From positions 62,001 to 126,000 of the forward strand of contig NZ_JACHFM010000006.1 in the NCBI RefSeq assembly GCF_014201905.1: a stretch of DNA of 64,000 nucleotides. The letters are read 5' to 3'. The stretch is from Amaricoccus macauensis. Its GTDB lineage: Bacteria; Pseudomonadota; Alphaproteobacteria; Rhodobacterales; Rhodobacteraceae. A program made the position numbers and the translations under genes. The stretch's first letter is position 1. The number at the start of each line of letters is the position of its first letter. Below the pieces are notes generated by a model. It saw nothing but the letters and a program-made list of their open reading frames with translations, had not been told where the DNA came from and ran no database searches. Shown here piece by piece: positions 26,094 to 34,066 of this stretch.

Positions 26094-27308
26094 TTAGACG
26101 ACTGACGACCTCTCGACAGGAACGTCACGGGAGCGAAGTAGCGCCAGACCCGTTGATACCAGCACCGCCATCGTCATCGCGTAGAAGATCAAGGGCCATG
26201 TAGTGTCGCCATTCAACAACGTCACCGCCAATGTTCCGACGATGCTGACGATCAGACTTTGGATGCAGAAGTAGAACGCGACTGCCGATCCTGCGATGTC
26301 ATCGAACTTTGCAAGTGCGCCGTTGGCGGTAACGGACACCGTAACAACAATGCCGATCGCCATAACCCACATCGGTAGGATGAAGGTGAGGAATGACGGC
26401 GAGCCGTAGAGTTCGCCGACCCCCAGCAGGGCCGCTCCGCAAATGAGCAAAGCCATCCCGCGCGCCACGCATCCGGCAATGCCCCATCTTACGACAAAGG
26501 ACTTCGCGAAACGCGTTGTCACGATCATGACGAACGCGACAGTGGCAAAGGTCAAGCTGAACCCGATCTCCGAATAGTCCGCTTGGCCTATGAGCACGCG
26601 GGGGGCTGTCGAGAAGAAGACAAAGAAGGTCCCCATGCCGGCGCTAAAGCCGACCGTATAAACCCAAAAAGCTGGACTCGCGAAGATCGGCAGTACGGAT
26701 CGGCGCGTCTTTGCTTCATCCAACGGGCGGGTTTCGTGCCATCTGAAACCGGCGTTCAAGAGTGCAGGCAACGCAAGTGCGGCCAGCGTGACGAATATCG
26801 CTCGCCATCCGAAAAACTCGCCGATCAACGCTCCAGCGATGGGACCAAGGGCGGGGACGAAGGCCAGCATCGAACTGAAAAGACCGTAGATGACGACACC
26901 CTCGGGGCCGCTGGCATAAACGTCGCGAACCGTCGCGAACGTCGCCACCAACCCCGCCGACGCTCCGACCGCTTGTAGCAAGCGAAACGCGACGAAGGCT
27001 GCGGCCGTTGACGACCATGCCGCTCCGAGAGAAGCGACGATGAAAAGCGCCCCGCCCGCAAGCAAGATCGGCCGTCGCCCGATGCGATCCGACATTGGGC
27101 CAAAGATCACCTGCCCCACGCCGAGCATAACCATGTAGAGGCTCAACGTGAGCTGGATCACGGATGGCGTCGTGTTCAGGATGCCGGGCATCGCTGGAAC
27201 GACGGGGAGATAAATATCCATCGCCAGTGACGCGAGGATGTCGAAGGGAGCCATCAGCAGCAGGGCTGCCGGCAACGTATAGGCCCACGCAGGGCGTGTG
27301 ATAGTCAT
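26094..27308 (-). CDS. floR: FloR-type chloramphenicol/florfenicol exporter
   Basis: 404 residues. The start (MTITRPAWAYTLPAALLLMA) and much of the body (LLQAVGASAGLVATFATVRD, SVLPIFASPAFWVYTVGFSA) recall FloR closely, with substitutions throughout, so this is FloR or a near variant. It has 12 helices and motif A GPMSDRIGRRPILLAG. FloR exports phenicols by proton antiport. Upstream, a 9-codon leader and a 12-bp hairpin resemble the cmlA attenuator. The gene lies between the relaxase gene and a lysR relic. Alignment is needed for the exact allele. Confidence 0.9.
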   Translation of the reverse strand: MTITRPAWAYTLPAALLLMAPFDILASLAMDIYLPVVPAMPGILNTTPSVIQLTLSLYMVMLGVGQVIFGPMSDRIGRRPILLAGGALFIVASLGAAWSSTAAAFVAFRLLQAVGASAGLVATFATVRDVYASGPEGVVIYGLFSSMLAFVPALGPIAGALIGEFFGWRAIFVTLAALALPALLNAGFRWHETRPLDEAKTRRSVLPIFASPAFWVYTVGFSAGMGTFFVFFSTAPRVLIGQADYSEIGFSLTFATVAFVMIVTTRFAKSFVVRWGIAGCVARGMALLICGAALLGVGELYGSPSFLTFILPMWVMAIGIVVTVSVTANGALAKFDDIAGSAVAFYFCIQSLIVSIVGTLAVTLLNGDTTWPLIFYAMTMAVLVSTGLALLRSRDVPVERSSVV

Positions 27309-27386
27309 GACGAATCAACCGCTCGATTAAGGATTCCGGGCGGCGTCTGCTCGTCAACAATCAGATTGGGATTGGTCTTACAGAAC

Positions 27387-27415
27387 GCCGCAACAACAGT
27401 GTTTGTTGTTGCGGC
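27387..27415 (-). promoter_or_regulatory. Hairpin in the floR leader
   Basis: Arms GCCGCAACAACA (27415-27404 on the minus strand) and TGTTGTTGCGGC (27398-27387) with a 5-nt loop, a perfect 12-bp stem. It begins right after the stop codon of the leader peptide. No U-tract follows, so it fits translational attenuation better than a terminator: a stalled ribosome on the leader would block the upstream arm. Confidence 0.7.
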
Positions 27416-27445
27416 TTACTTGTCTGCTGACTTAGCGGTTCCCAT
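27416..27445 (-). CDS. floR leader peptide MGTAKSADK
   Basis: Nine codons and TAA. GGAG at 27457-27454 lies 8 nt before the ATG, a normal ribosome site. The peptide MGTAKSADK is close to the cmlA leader MSTSKNADK, whose KNADK end makes the ribosome stall when chloramphenicol is bound. The stop abuts the hairpin. The likely role is drug-induced expression of floR. Function is inferred from this similarity and layout. Confidence 0.7.
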   Translation of the reverse strand: MGTAKSADK

Positions 27446-27526
27446 GCTGATAGCTCCACACTTGGCAATACGAGTATCTATCTCCTATCCGAATAGCGCC
27501 GGTGTCGCAACGCCGTTTCAGGTGCT

Positions 27527-29578
27527 CTAAAGTCCCAACCCCCTTTGCCGCCCCAACTGCCACGACACCGAGCCGCCTTGCACAACGCCCATAACCTCCC
27601 GGCCAAGCTGGCGGTCGATGACGGGCCGCCAAGGGACAAGGGTGAACTCATGCGCCTTCTCGACGATAGCGAACTTACCGCTGGTGATCTGCACGGTGCC
27701 GGTGAACTTGCCGCTGACGTTCTCGCCGTCCGTGGCGGCACGGAACGGCAGTCCCTTGTTCTCGGCCATCTCCGCGCCGACGCGGGCAACCTCGCGCTCG
27801 CGCAAGGTGGCGAGAAGGCTGCGCCGATAGAAAATGCGGCCGTCCCGCGCTCGGGTGGCATCGCCCTGTTCGACATGATGTTCGCGGCGCTGGTCCATCG
27901 CCTCGCGCACCTGCTGGCCGAATCCTGCCGGCGCGAGATCCGATGCGTCATTCGCCAACATCCGGCGGTCGAGCCAGGTCGCGCCGTCCGCGCCGATCTG
28001 CTTATCCAGATCGAAGGCCGACAGCACGCGCACACTGGCCTGCCGATTCCGGCCGGCATCGTAGGCCGTGGCGCGGCTCTGGAAATCGTCGGGGATGCGC
28101 CATTGATCGGCGTCGATCCGTTCGACGATCCCGGCCCGGCGCAGCGCCTCCAACCGGCGGACATGAGCATCGACATAGCCCTCATAGTCGCCGCCGGGAA
28201 CGCGACCCTCGAATTTCGCCCGTTCCAGATGGCGGCTCGGCCGATAGATGCCATCCTCTGCAATGGCCGTGATGGTGCGATCAGATGGCCGGGCTGCCGC
28301 TTCGGCCGGGCCGATCTGGATGATGCTGCCGATGCGGGCATCCTCCAGCCGCTCGGGTGCGACGCCGGCGATATGGTGCGTTCGCCCGTCGATCCCGTCC
28401 ACAACGACCGTCAGGTTCTCGCCCATCTCGTCGGACAGATACTTGTCCACGACGCGCCCGGCGATGGGCGCCGCCGGCGGCCCGTCATGGATGTGGAAGG
28501 TCATCGGATCGCGCTCCAGACCATCGGCCTTCAGCGCCTTGTGCATGTTGCGGATGATGTCGCCGCGCTCTCCCAGTTCGCGCAGGGCCGGCTCCATGTC
28601 CTTGCTCAATTCCCATACGCCCGGCGCATGCGGGGTGGCGAGGCCCATCTTCTCCAGTTTGGCGAGGCGGCGCAGACGCAGCGCGCGATTGAACTGGCGG
28701 CGAGGCTCGGCAGGTTCATGGCGAAGATCAAGGAACCGCTCGTCGGCTTCCTCCATCATCGCCCGGTCGATGCGGGTGAAACGGTCCTGGTCAATCTCGG
28801 CGGATAGCTTGCGGCTCTGCTCGATCTCGGTCACTTGCCCCAGCTCGAGCGTGGTCAACTCGCTCGCCCGCTCGCGGATTCCGTTGGCGAGATAGTCGCC
28901 ATTGATGACAAGGTTCTCGCCCAACTCGTCCTTGCCCCGGACGATGACATGCACATGGGGATGGCCGGTGTTGTAGTGGTTGACCGCGACCCAATCGAGT
29001 TTCGTGCCAAGATCGGCCTCGATCTGGCTCATCAGGTCGCGCGTGTGCGCCGTCAGATCCACGAGATCCGCACCGTCCTCCGGTGAGATGATGAACCTGA
29101 ACTGATGACGGTCCTCCTTGCCGCGCTCGACGAAGGCATCGCCATCCGCTCGATCCTCACTCGCCGAATAGAGCTGACCGCGTTCGCCATCGCGGGATGT
29201 CCCGTCGCGCTGGATGTAGCGAAGATGGGCCGCCGATCTGCCGTTCCGGCCGGCGTCCTTGACGTAGCGGGTCTTGACGACGACGCGGCGCATCCCCGGC
29301 GCGCTGTGCCGCCAGCCGCCCGACAAGCTGCGGGAGCGAACGAAGGCCGCGCCGCGACCGCGCCGGACACCCGGCCCCTTGGCCGAACGGGAAGCCTTGC
29401 CGCCCTTCGCGGCCGTGCGGGTTTCGAGGCGCGGCGCGTATTTGGGATAGGCAATGCTGTGCTGCCGGGCGAGCTTCTTCGCCTGGGTGAGAAAACTTTT
29501 GGTCCTGCCCGCCTTCGGCGTGTCGGATCGGATGCGTCCGGGCTTCGGGCGAAAGCGGTTTTCGTCGTCGGCGCTCAT
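27527..29578 (-). CDS. VirD2-like relaxase (DUF3363 family)
   Basis: About 683 residues from MSADDENRFRP. The N-terminal relaxase domain has a candidate catalytic Tyr in HLRYIQRDG near residue 121 and the metal-binding histidine triad GHPHVHVIVRG near residues 205-214. A long C-terminal DUF3363 region follows. It should nick oriT and pilot the strand through TraG. The start at 29578 is preferred over an ATG 18 nt upstream, though neither has a strong ribosome site. floR lies 218 nt downstream on the same strand. The gene is full length, unlike the partial virD2 next to floR in ISCR2-type contexts. Confidence 0.92.
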   Translation of the reverse strand: MSADDENRFRPKPGRIRSDTPKAGRTKSFLTQAKKLARQHSIAYPKYAPRLETRTAAKGGKASRSAKGPGVRRGRGAAFVRSRSLSGGWRHSAPGMRRVVVKTRYVKDAGRNGRSAAHLRYIQRDGTSRDGERGQLYSASEDRADGDAFVERGKEDRHQFRFIISPEDGADLVDLTAHTRDLMSQIEADLGTKLDWVAVNHYNTGHPHVHVIVRGKDELGENLVINGDYLANGIRERASELTTLELGQVTEIEQSRKLSAEIDQDRFTRIDRAMMEEADERFLDLRHEPAEPRRQFNRALRLRRLAKLEKMGLATPHAPGVWELSKDMEPALRELGERGDIIRNMHKALKADGLERDPMTFHIHDGPPAAPIAGRVVDKYLSDEMGENLTVVVDGIDGRTHHIAGVAPERLEDARIGSIIQIGPAEAAARPSDRTITAIAEDGIYRPSRHLERAKFEGRVPGGDYEGYVDAHVRRLEALRRAGIVERIDADQWRIPDDFQSRATAYDAGRNRQASVRVLSAFDLDKQIGADGATWLDRRMLANDASDLAPAGFGQQVREAMDQRREHHVEQGDATRARDGRIFYRRSLLATLREREVARVGAEMAENKGLPFRAATDGENVSGKFTGTVQITSGKFAIVEKAHEFTLVPWRPVIDRQLGREVMGVVQGGSVSWQLGRQRGLGL

Positions 29579-29819
29579 GGGCGCGGCTCCGCCCAAAATT
29601 GCCGAAAACAGGCCGATAGGGGCCTATGGTGCCGGTCAAAACCCTGCAAAGCCAAGGCTTTGCGCAAGACCGCGGCACGCGGGGTCCGAAAACAGGGTGC
29701 CGCTCGCGACTCCCCTAACCAGTGTGCAGACAACAATAATTTCCAGAACTGGCCCGACATGGTGCCATGTTCCTTTATCTTGCCCTCGTAAAAACCCGTC
29801 CTTTCCGCCCCTCCGGCCC
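29579..29819. other. Intergenic region, candidate oriT
   Basis: The region has no gene. It contains two inverted repeats, ATAGG-GG-CCTAT (29616-29627) and GCAAAGCC-AA-GGCTTTGC (29646-29663), followed by an AT-rich stretch near 29727-29750. The origin of transfer often lies next to the relaxase gene, and dyads beside AT-rich DNA are usual there. No known nic consensus was recognised, so this is a position-based guess. Confidence 0.35.
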
Positions 29820-30395
29820 TCATGATCCCGCCCCCTCCGCTGGCCGTTCCCGCGCCCCACCAGGCCCAACGCGCGCCGCCGGCTCGCCCGGCAATGCGAA
29901 TTTCAGCCGCCATGTGCGCCACGCCTCAGTGACCGCCCCGGTGCCGGGAAACAGATCGTCGAGCGTGTCGTCGGGACGCGCGGCGACCATCTCGAAAGCC
30001 CAATGGCAGACCGCTTCAGGCTTCGCGCCAGTAAGGCCGCGGCGCAGCGTGATACTCTCCTGAATCCAGTCCCGCATCACCAGCCGCTTGCTGACAACGG
30101 GCTTTCGTGCGGCCTTCACGATGACCGGCTCCCACGCAAAGGCGACAGGGATATTGCGCTTGAACGCGGCAAATCCCTTCACCCAGGCCATCCACCGCGC
30201 GCCCGTCCGCTCGACCAGCGGGGCAAGCGTTGCGATGGAGCGCGGCGTTGCGGCGGCGTGCAATATCCAGCCGTCATAGTCGCGCTCCAGCCGCTCGATC
30301 AGGCGCACATGATCAACCTCGCCCGCGTAGTCTGGATGGTCCCGGTAAAGGTGGGCGCAACCGATATAGGGCGGGTCGGCATAGGCGATCTTCAT
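29820..30395 (-). CDS. Small DNA adenine methyltransferase-like protein
   Basis: 191 residues. DPPY stands at residues 7-10 and a FPGTGAV glycine motif at about 150, the two core motifs of an N6-adenine methyltransferase in the order IV then I, but the protein is much shorter than typical enzymes and has no target domain. It is found in this place in many Trb-type elements. The ATG overlaps the lytic transglycosylase stop (ATGA). It may protect the element from restriction, or be a degenerate relative with another role. Confidence 0.7.
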   Translation of the reverse strand: MKIAYADPPYIGCAHLYRDHPDYAGEVDHVRLIERLERDYDGWILHAAATPRSIATLAPLVERTGARWMAWVKGFAAFKRNIPVAFAWEPVIVKAARKPVVSKRLVMRDWIQESITLRRGLTGAKPEAVCHWAFEMVAARPDDTLDDLFPGTGAVTEAWRTWRLKFALPGEPAARVGPGGARERPAEGAGS

Positions 30396-31057
30396 CGGTG
30401 ATCCGGCTCCGAAGCGGCGGCGAACAGGTCGCCCGATTGCGGGTCGGATGACGGCGCGACCGTCGATTGGCTGCCATCCGGGCGCTGGACAAACAGGGGT
30501 GCGGCGCGCCAGTCGGGCGGCAGCGCCGGTTGCCGGGATGGTGCATCCGATGGAGCCGCGCCGCCGAGGACCGGCGCAAGCGCGGCGACATAGGCACGGG
30601 TTTCGGCTGGCAGCGGGCGGCCAGTCGCATGGTGTTCGTCATAGCGGCCGGGGCCGGCATTGTAGGCCGCGAGCATCGCACCGACATTGCCGTAGCGATC
30701 CCACATTTCACGCAGATAGGCCGTGCCAGCCATAATGTTGGCGCGCGGGTCGTAGGCATCGCGGCCGAGCGTGTAACGGACGCGCAGGCCCGCCCATGTG
30801 TCGGGCATTACCTGCATCAATCCTATTGCCCCGGCCGAGGAAATGGCGCGCACGTCGCCCGCGCTCTCGGCGCGCAACACGGCGATGATCCAATGCTCGG
30901 GGATACCAAACCGCTGCGACGCCTCGGCGATGTGGGCCGCATAAGGATGGGCGGCTGCCGGGCGCTCGACCGGCGCGGACTGCGCGACCGCGACGCCCGA
31001 TCCCGTGCAGAAGGCAAGCGCCCCGGCGAGCAGCAGAACGGCACAACGCCATGCCAC
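30392..31057 (-). CDS. Lytic transglycosylase, VirB1-like
   Basis: About 221 residues from a GTG at 31057 with GGAG 9 nt upstream, giving a clean signal peptide (AVLLLAGALAFCTGSGVAVA). The SLT fold follows: catalytic Glu in VLRAESAGD, then SSAGAIGLMQVMPDTW and MLAAYNAGPGRYDE. It opens the peptidoglycan for the conjugation channel. An ATG at 31234 would add 59 residues before the signal peptide and is rejected. It is in operon with the small methyltransferase and the DUF736 gene. Confidence 0.88.
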   Translation of the reverse strand: MAWRCAVLLLAGALAFCTGSGVAVAQSAPVERPAAAHPYAAHIAEASQRFGIPEHWIIAVLRAESAGDVRAISSAGAIGLMQVMPDTWAGLRVRYTLGRDAYDPRANIMAGTAYLREMWDRYGNVGAMLAAYNAGPGRYDEHHATGRPLPAETRAYVAALAPVLGGAAPSDAPSRQPALPPDWRAAPLFVQRPDGSQSTVAPSSDPQSGDLFAAASEPDHR

Positions 31058-31237
31058 CCTGTCTCCACAATGGCTCCAGCCTGCCAGCGTCCTCGCTGCG
31101 GTCAAGGGCAAGGCGCAAGCGCCGGCCGGGGGCCGCCCCTGACCTTCGCTCCGGGCGCTGGCCGTCCTGCGCCCGAGCGGGACGAAGGGATGAGACGGAT
31201 TTCCCGCGAACAAAGGGATGACGGGAACGCGCACCGA

Positions 31238-31570
31238 TCAGCCCCGATCCTCACGCGCCCGTGGCCGCTTCCATGCGAGCCGGAAGGTGCGCCCCTCGTC
31301 GTCGGCCTGGAACAGCGCCGGGCGAAACAGTGCAGGGAAAAGCGGACTGTCGATCTCCAGCGCGATGTAGTCGCCGGCGCGTTCGCCGACACGTTTCCAC
31401 GCCCCGCCGATGTCGGGGCCGTCCTCGTCGTCGAGCTGGATGCGATAGGCCGGCGTGTTCTCGCCGTCGCCCGGCTCAATGGCGACAAGAACGATTGCCT
31501 CGTCGATGCCGAACAGCCGGACGCGGCCAGCGTAACCGTTGGCGGTGGGTTCAAAGATATTGGCGGGCAT
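31238..31570 (-). CDS. DUF736 protein
   Basis: 110 residues starting MPANIFEPTANGYAG, after a strong AAGGAG ribosome site. DUF736 proteins are small single-domain proteins of conjugative elements and plasmids of alphaproteobacteria; their role is unknown. It is placed 26 nt after the TraF-like peptidase gene. No motif points to a catalytic function. Confidence 0.82.
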   Translation of the reverse strand: MPANIFEPTANGYAGRVRLFGIDEAIVLVAIEPGDGENTPAYRIQLDDEDGPDIGGAWKRVGERAGDYIALEIDSPLFPALFRPALFQADDEGRTFRLAWKRPRAREDRG

Positions 31571-31596
31571 GGTCAGTCTCCTTGTGGTTGGGGAAA

Positions 31597-32142
31597 TCAG
31601 TGCGTCGGCGCGCGCCACTCGTAGCGGCCGACGCCTTCCTCATCGGTCCAGAGCGGGACCGCTCGCCCGATGACGGAAGCTGCGGGGATGGGTCCGAAAT
31701 AGCGGCCGTCGAGGCTGTCGCGGACTTCCCAATTCATGAGGAAAAGCTGGTCGTCGCCGATGACGCGGCAGCCCTGCCAGATGGGCAGATCGCGGCCGAG
31801 GCTGTCGCGCTCCAGCGCCTCGCCCATCTCGATCCCGTCCACCGTGACTGTGCTACCGTTGCGGCAAACCCGCTGTCCCGACAGGCCGACGACGCGCTTC
31901 AACAGCGGGATGCCACCCGCGATATAGCCGCGCTCGGCCATGAAGGCGGCGAGCGGTTCGGGTGGCATGACGGCGACCAACTCGGGCACGTCGAGCGCGT
32001 CGGCCGGCTCGACGGTGTAGAAGCCGATGGGCGCGCTGGCCGTGGCGTTCCAGATGAGCCTCAAAGGCCAATCGACGGCGCTGGCGGCGGCGATGCCGAT
32101 GACAGCGAGCGCAGTCACCGCGAGGGTGCGGCGGCGCGTCAT
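31597..32142 (-). CDS. traF: TraF-like S26 signal peptidase
   Basis: 181 residues: one N-terminal transmembrane helix, a Ser near residue 36 (ATASAPIGFY) and Lys82 (PLLKRVVGLSGQ), the Ser-Lys dyad of S26 peptidases, then ESGRYFGPIP-like LDGRYFGPIPAASVIGRA. IncP TraF matures and cyclises the TrbC pilin. The start overlaps DUF2840 (ATGA). It is shorter than housekeeping LepB, as expected of TraF. Confidence 0.88.
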   Translation of the reverse strand: MTRRRTLAVTALAVIGIAAASAVDWPLRLIWNATASAPIGFYTVEPADALDVPELVAVMPPEPLAAFMAERGYIAGGIPLLKRVVGLSGQRVCRNGSTVTVDGIEMGEALERDSLGRDLPIWQGCRVIGDDQLFLMNWEVRDSLDGRYFGPIPAASVIGRAVPLWTDEEGVGRYEWRAPTH

Positions 32143-32657
32143 GGCTCGATCCTTCGGCGCCCGATCCATGCCGCATGTCGTTCCGGCGTGTAGGCGCTCG
32201 GCTCCAGATCGGCGGTCAGGCGGTTGTGGGCGTGGCGCCAGTAGTCCGGCGACACGTCCGCCGGATCGAGGCCGAGGGCTTCCAAGGCGTCGATGACGGC
32301 AAGCGCGCGCTGCACCTTCGGCCAGCCGTCGAGCCGCAACAGGATTTCGCCGCCGGGCCGGACGAAGGGCAATGTCTGGAACGGCTCGCCCCGGCCGATG
32401 GCGCGCACGATGTCGATGCGCGAAACGACCGTGCCATGCTCGCCGTTCGCCCATCGGACGAACGCAAAGATGCTCTCCGGCGCGAAGCCGACGACGCTGC
32501 GGCGGCGGTCGATGATCTGTTCGTAGCTCTTGCGGCCGAACCTTATCCAATGCTCGACCTTTCGTTTCTCGAAGGTGAGTTGGACCAGGGTGGTGAAGGG
32601 CGCGGGGCCGTCCGGCAGCGGACGGCCGTGCGCGCTGCGATGAGCGCGGCGGGTCAT
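32139..32657 (-). CDS. DUF2840 protein
   Basis: 172 residues with the family core RFGRKSYEQIIDRRRSVVGF and FAFVRWANGEHGTVVSRIDI. DUF2840 genes regularly precede traF in Trb-type elements; the function is unknown. Both ends overlap neighbours by ATGA. In related elements a parA gene is often found just upstream; here that place is taken by a cytosine methyltransferase. Confidence 0.85.
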   Translation of the reverse strand: MTRRAHRSAHGRPLPDGPAPFTTLVQLTFEKRKVEHWIRFGRKSYEQIIDRRRSVVGFAPESIFAFVRWANGEHGTVVSRIDIVRAIGRGEPFQTLPFVRPGGEILLRLDGWPKVQRALAVIDALEALGLDPADVSPDYWRHAHNRLTADLEPSAYTPERHAAWIGRRRIEP

Positions 32658-34066
32658 GGTTCGTCTCCGGGAATGTCGATGGATGTGCGGGCAAGCACAG
32701 CGTCGAGCGCGGCTTCGGTGCGCAGGATGGCGCGGCCGATGGCTTCGGGGATTTGCGGCAGAACCGCATCGCCGAAAGCCTCGACGATCAGACTGGCCGC
32801 AGCCGTCCCTTTGCGGCTGCCGAGCGCAATGCGCGTGCCAGCCACCCAGGCGGAAAGCCCATCATCCACCCGTAGGTGATGGGCAAGGCCGCCGTTCCAG
32901 TCAGCCCATGGCTCCGCAGCATCGCCGCCAGCGCCCGCGCCCCAGCCCATTTGTCCGGCGCGCGGCCCGTCATCGCGCCATCCATCACCGCGTCCATCGT
33001 CGGCGACTTCCTCCGGTCGTATGCCGGACTCCAGCCGTCCATCCGGCTGTCGCGCTTCGTCGGCGTCGGCAGGATTTCCGCCGCATGGCGCAGCAGGTTC
33101 GGCGTGTCGATCTGCGCCTTCGCGCCGTTCGCCCGCTTGCCCGTCTCGATCTCCTGCGCGCTCAACCGGCGCCCGCCGTTCGGCTTCACCGGCGTCGGCA
33201 TCATGCCATAGGGCAATTCCAGGCTGTCGAAATGGAGCACCTCGCTCATGGTCGGCGCCCGGTCGAAACCATCCTGGTCCGATGTCATCCGGCCTTTGAG
33301 CTTGCGCAGGACACTCCCCCGCGGCGCGGCATTCGCTGTCGGGGTTCCCATCATGCCCGCATGGCGGCTGGCATGGCCCTGCAACTGGCTCAACACGTCG
33401 CCCCGGCCACCGCGATCCGCATCCGATTTCCTCGGCGTCGCCAAGGTCTGACTGCGGAACAGGTCGTAGAGGCCCGATTCCTTCATCGCCCTGCGCGCGC
33501 CAGAACCGCCCTCCAGACGGATGCCACCCTGTTGGGATTGCGATACGGGTGTCGGCAAGCTGTTCGGGGTCGTAGCCGATGAGCCAGGACCGCTTGCGGA
33601 CATGGTTGGCGCCGACATTATCAGCACCCACCACGCACGGTTCGACGGCGTAGCCGAGCGTTTCCAGTTCATCGAGCAGCCGGTCAGCGCCGCGAGTTCG
33701 GAGATTAGGGCTGTTTTCAAAAGCGAACCAGCGAGGGCGGCAATCTCCGACCAGGCGGACGGCTTCGAGATAGAGGCCCGACCGCTCGCCGTCGATCCCT
33801 TTGCCCTTGGTGTTGGCGCTGCTGATGTCCTGGCAGGGCGGGCTACCGACGATGATGTCGGGCAGGATTCCAAGGTCGGAAACAAGGCGAGCTGCCGTGA
33901 GTCCGCGCACGTCCTCGTAGAGTCTGACATGTGGATTGTTCTCTGCATAAAGGATGCGCCGCCATTCGACGATTTCGCAGGCGGCGATGGTGACGAAGCC
34001 GGCGCGGTGCAGGCCGAGCGACCAGCCGCCCGCCGCCGCGCTGAACAGGTCGAGGGCGCGCATCAT
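32654..34066 (-). CDS. C5 cytosine DNA methyltransferase
   Basis: 470 residues. Motif I LDLFSAAAGGWSLGLHRAGF, catalytic motif IV VGSPPCQDISSAN, motif VI-like FENSPNL, motif VIII RKRSWLIGYD, and near the end motif X EAFGDAVLPQIPEAIGRAI. The target-recognition middle is low in complexity (Gly, Arg, Asp, Ala-rich), and a second minus-strand frame through it also reads as methylase-like protein. ATGA overlaps join it to repA and DUF2840. There is no partner nuclease, so it probably protects the element against restriction. Confidence 0.85.
   Translation of the reverse strand: MMRALDLFSAAAGGWSLGLHRAGFVTIAACEIVEWRRILYAENNPHVRLYEDVRGLTAARLVSDLGILPDIIVGSPPCQDISSANTKGKGIDGERSGLYLEAVRLVGDCRPRWFAFENSPNLRTRGADRLLDELETLGYAVEPCVVGADNVGANHVRKRSWLIGYDPEQLADTRIAIPTGWHPSGGRFWRAQGDEGIGPLRPVPQSDLGDAEEIGCGSRWPGRRVEPVAGPCQPPCGHDGNPDSECRAAGECPAQAQRPDDIGPGWFRPGADHERGAPFRQPGIALWHDADAGEAERRAPVERAGDRDGQAGERREGADRHAEPAAPCGGNPADADEARQPDGRLESGIRPEEVADDGRGDGWRDDGPRAGQMGWGAGAGGDAAEPWADWNGGLAHHLRVDDGLSAWVAGTRIALGSRKGTAAASLIVEAFGDAVLPQIPEAIGRAILRTEAALDAVLARTSIDIPGDEP

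Noticed and set aside
17452..29578. Insertion sequence or ISCR element carrying the resistance genes
   Set aside because: No transposase or rolling-circle replicase gene was seen in the cargo, so the resistance genes are not inside a recognisable transposon here.
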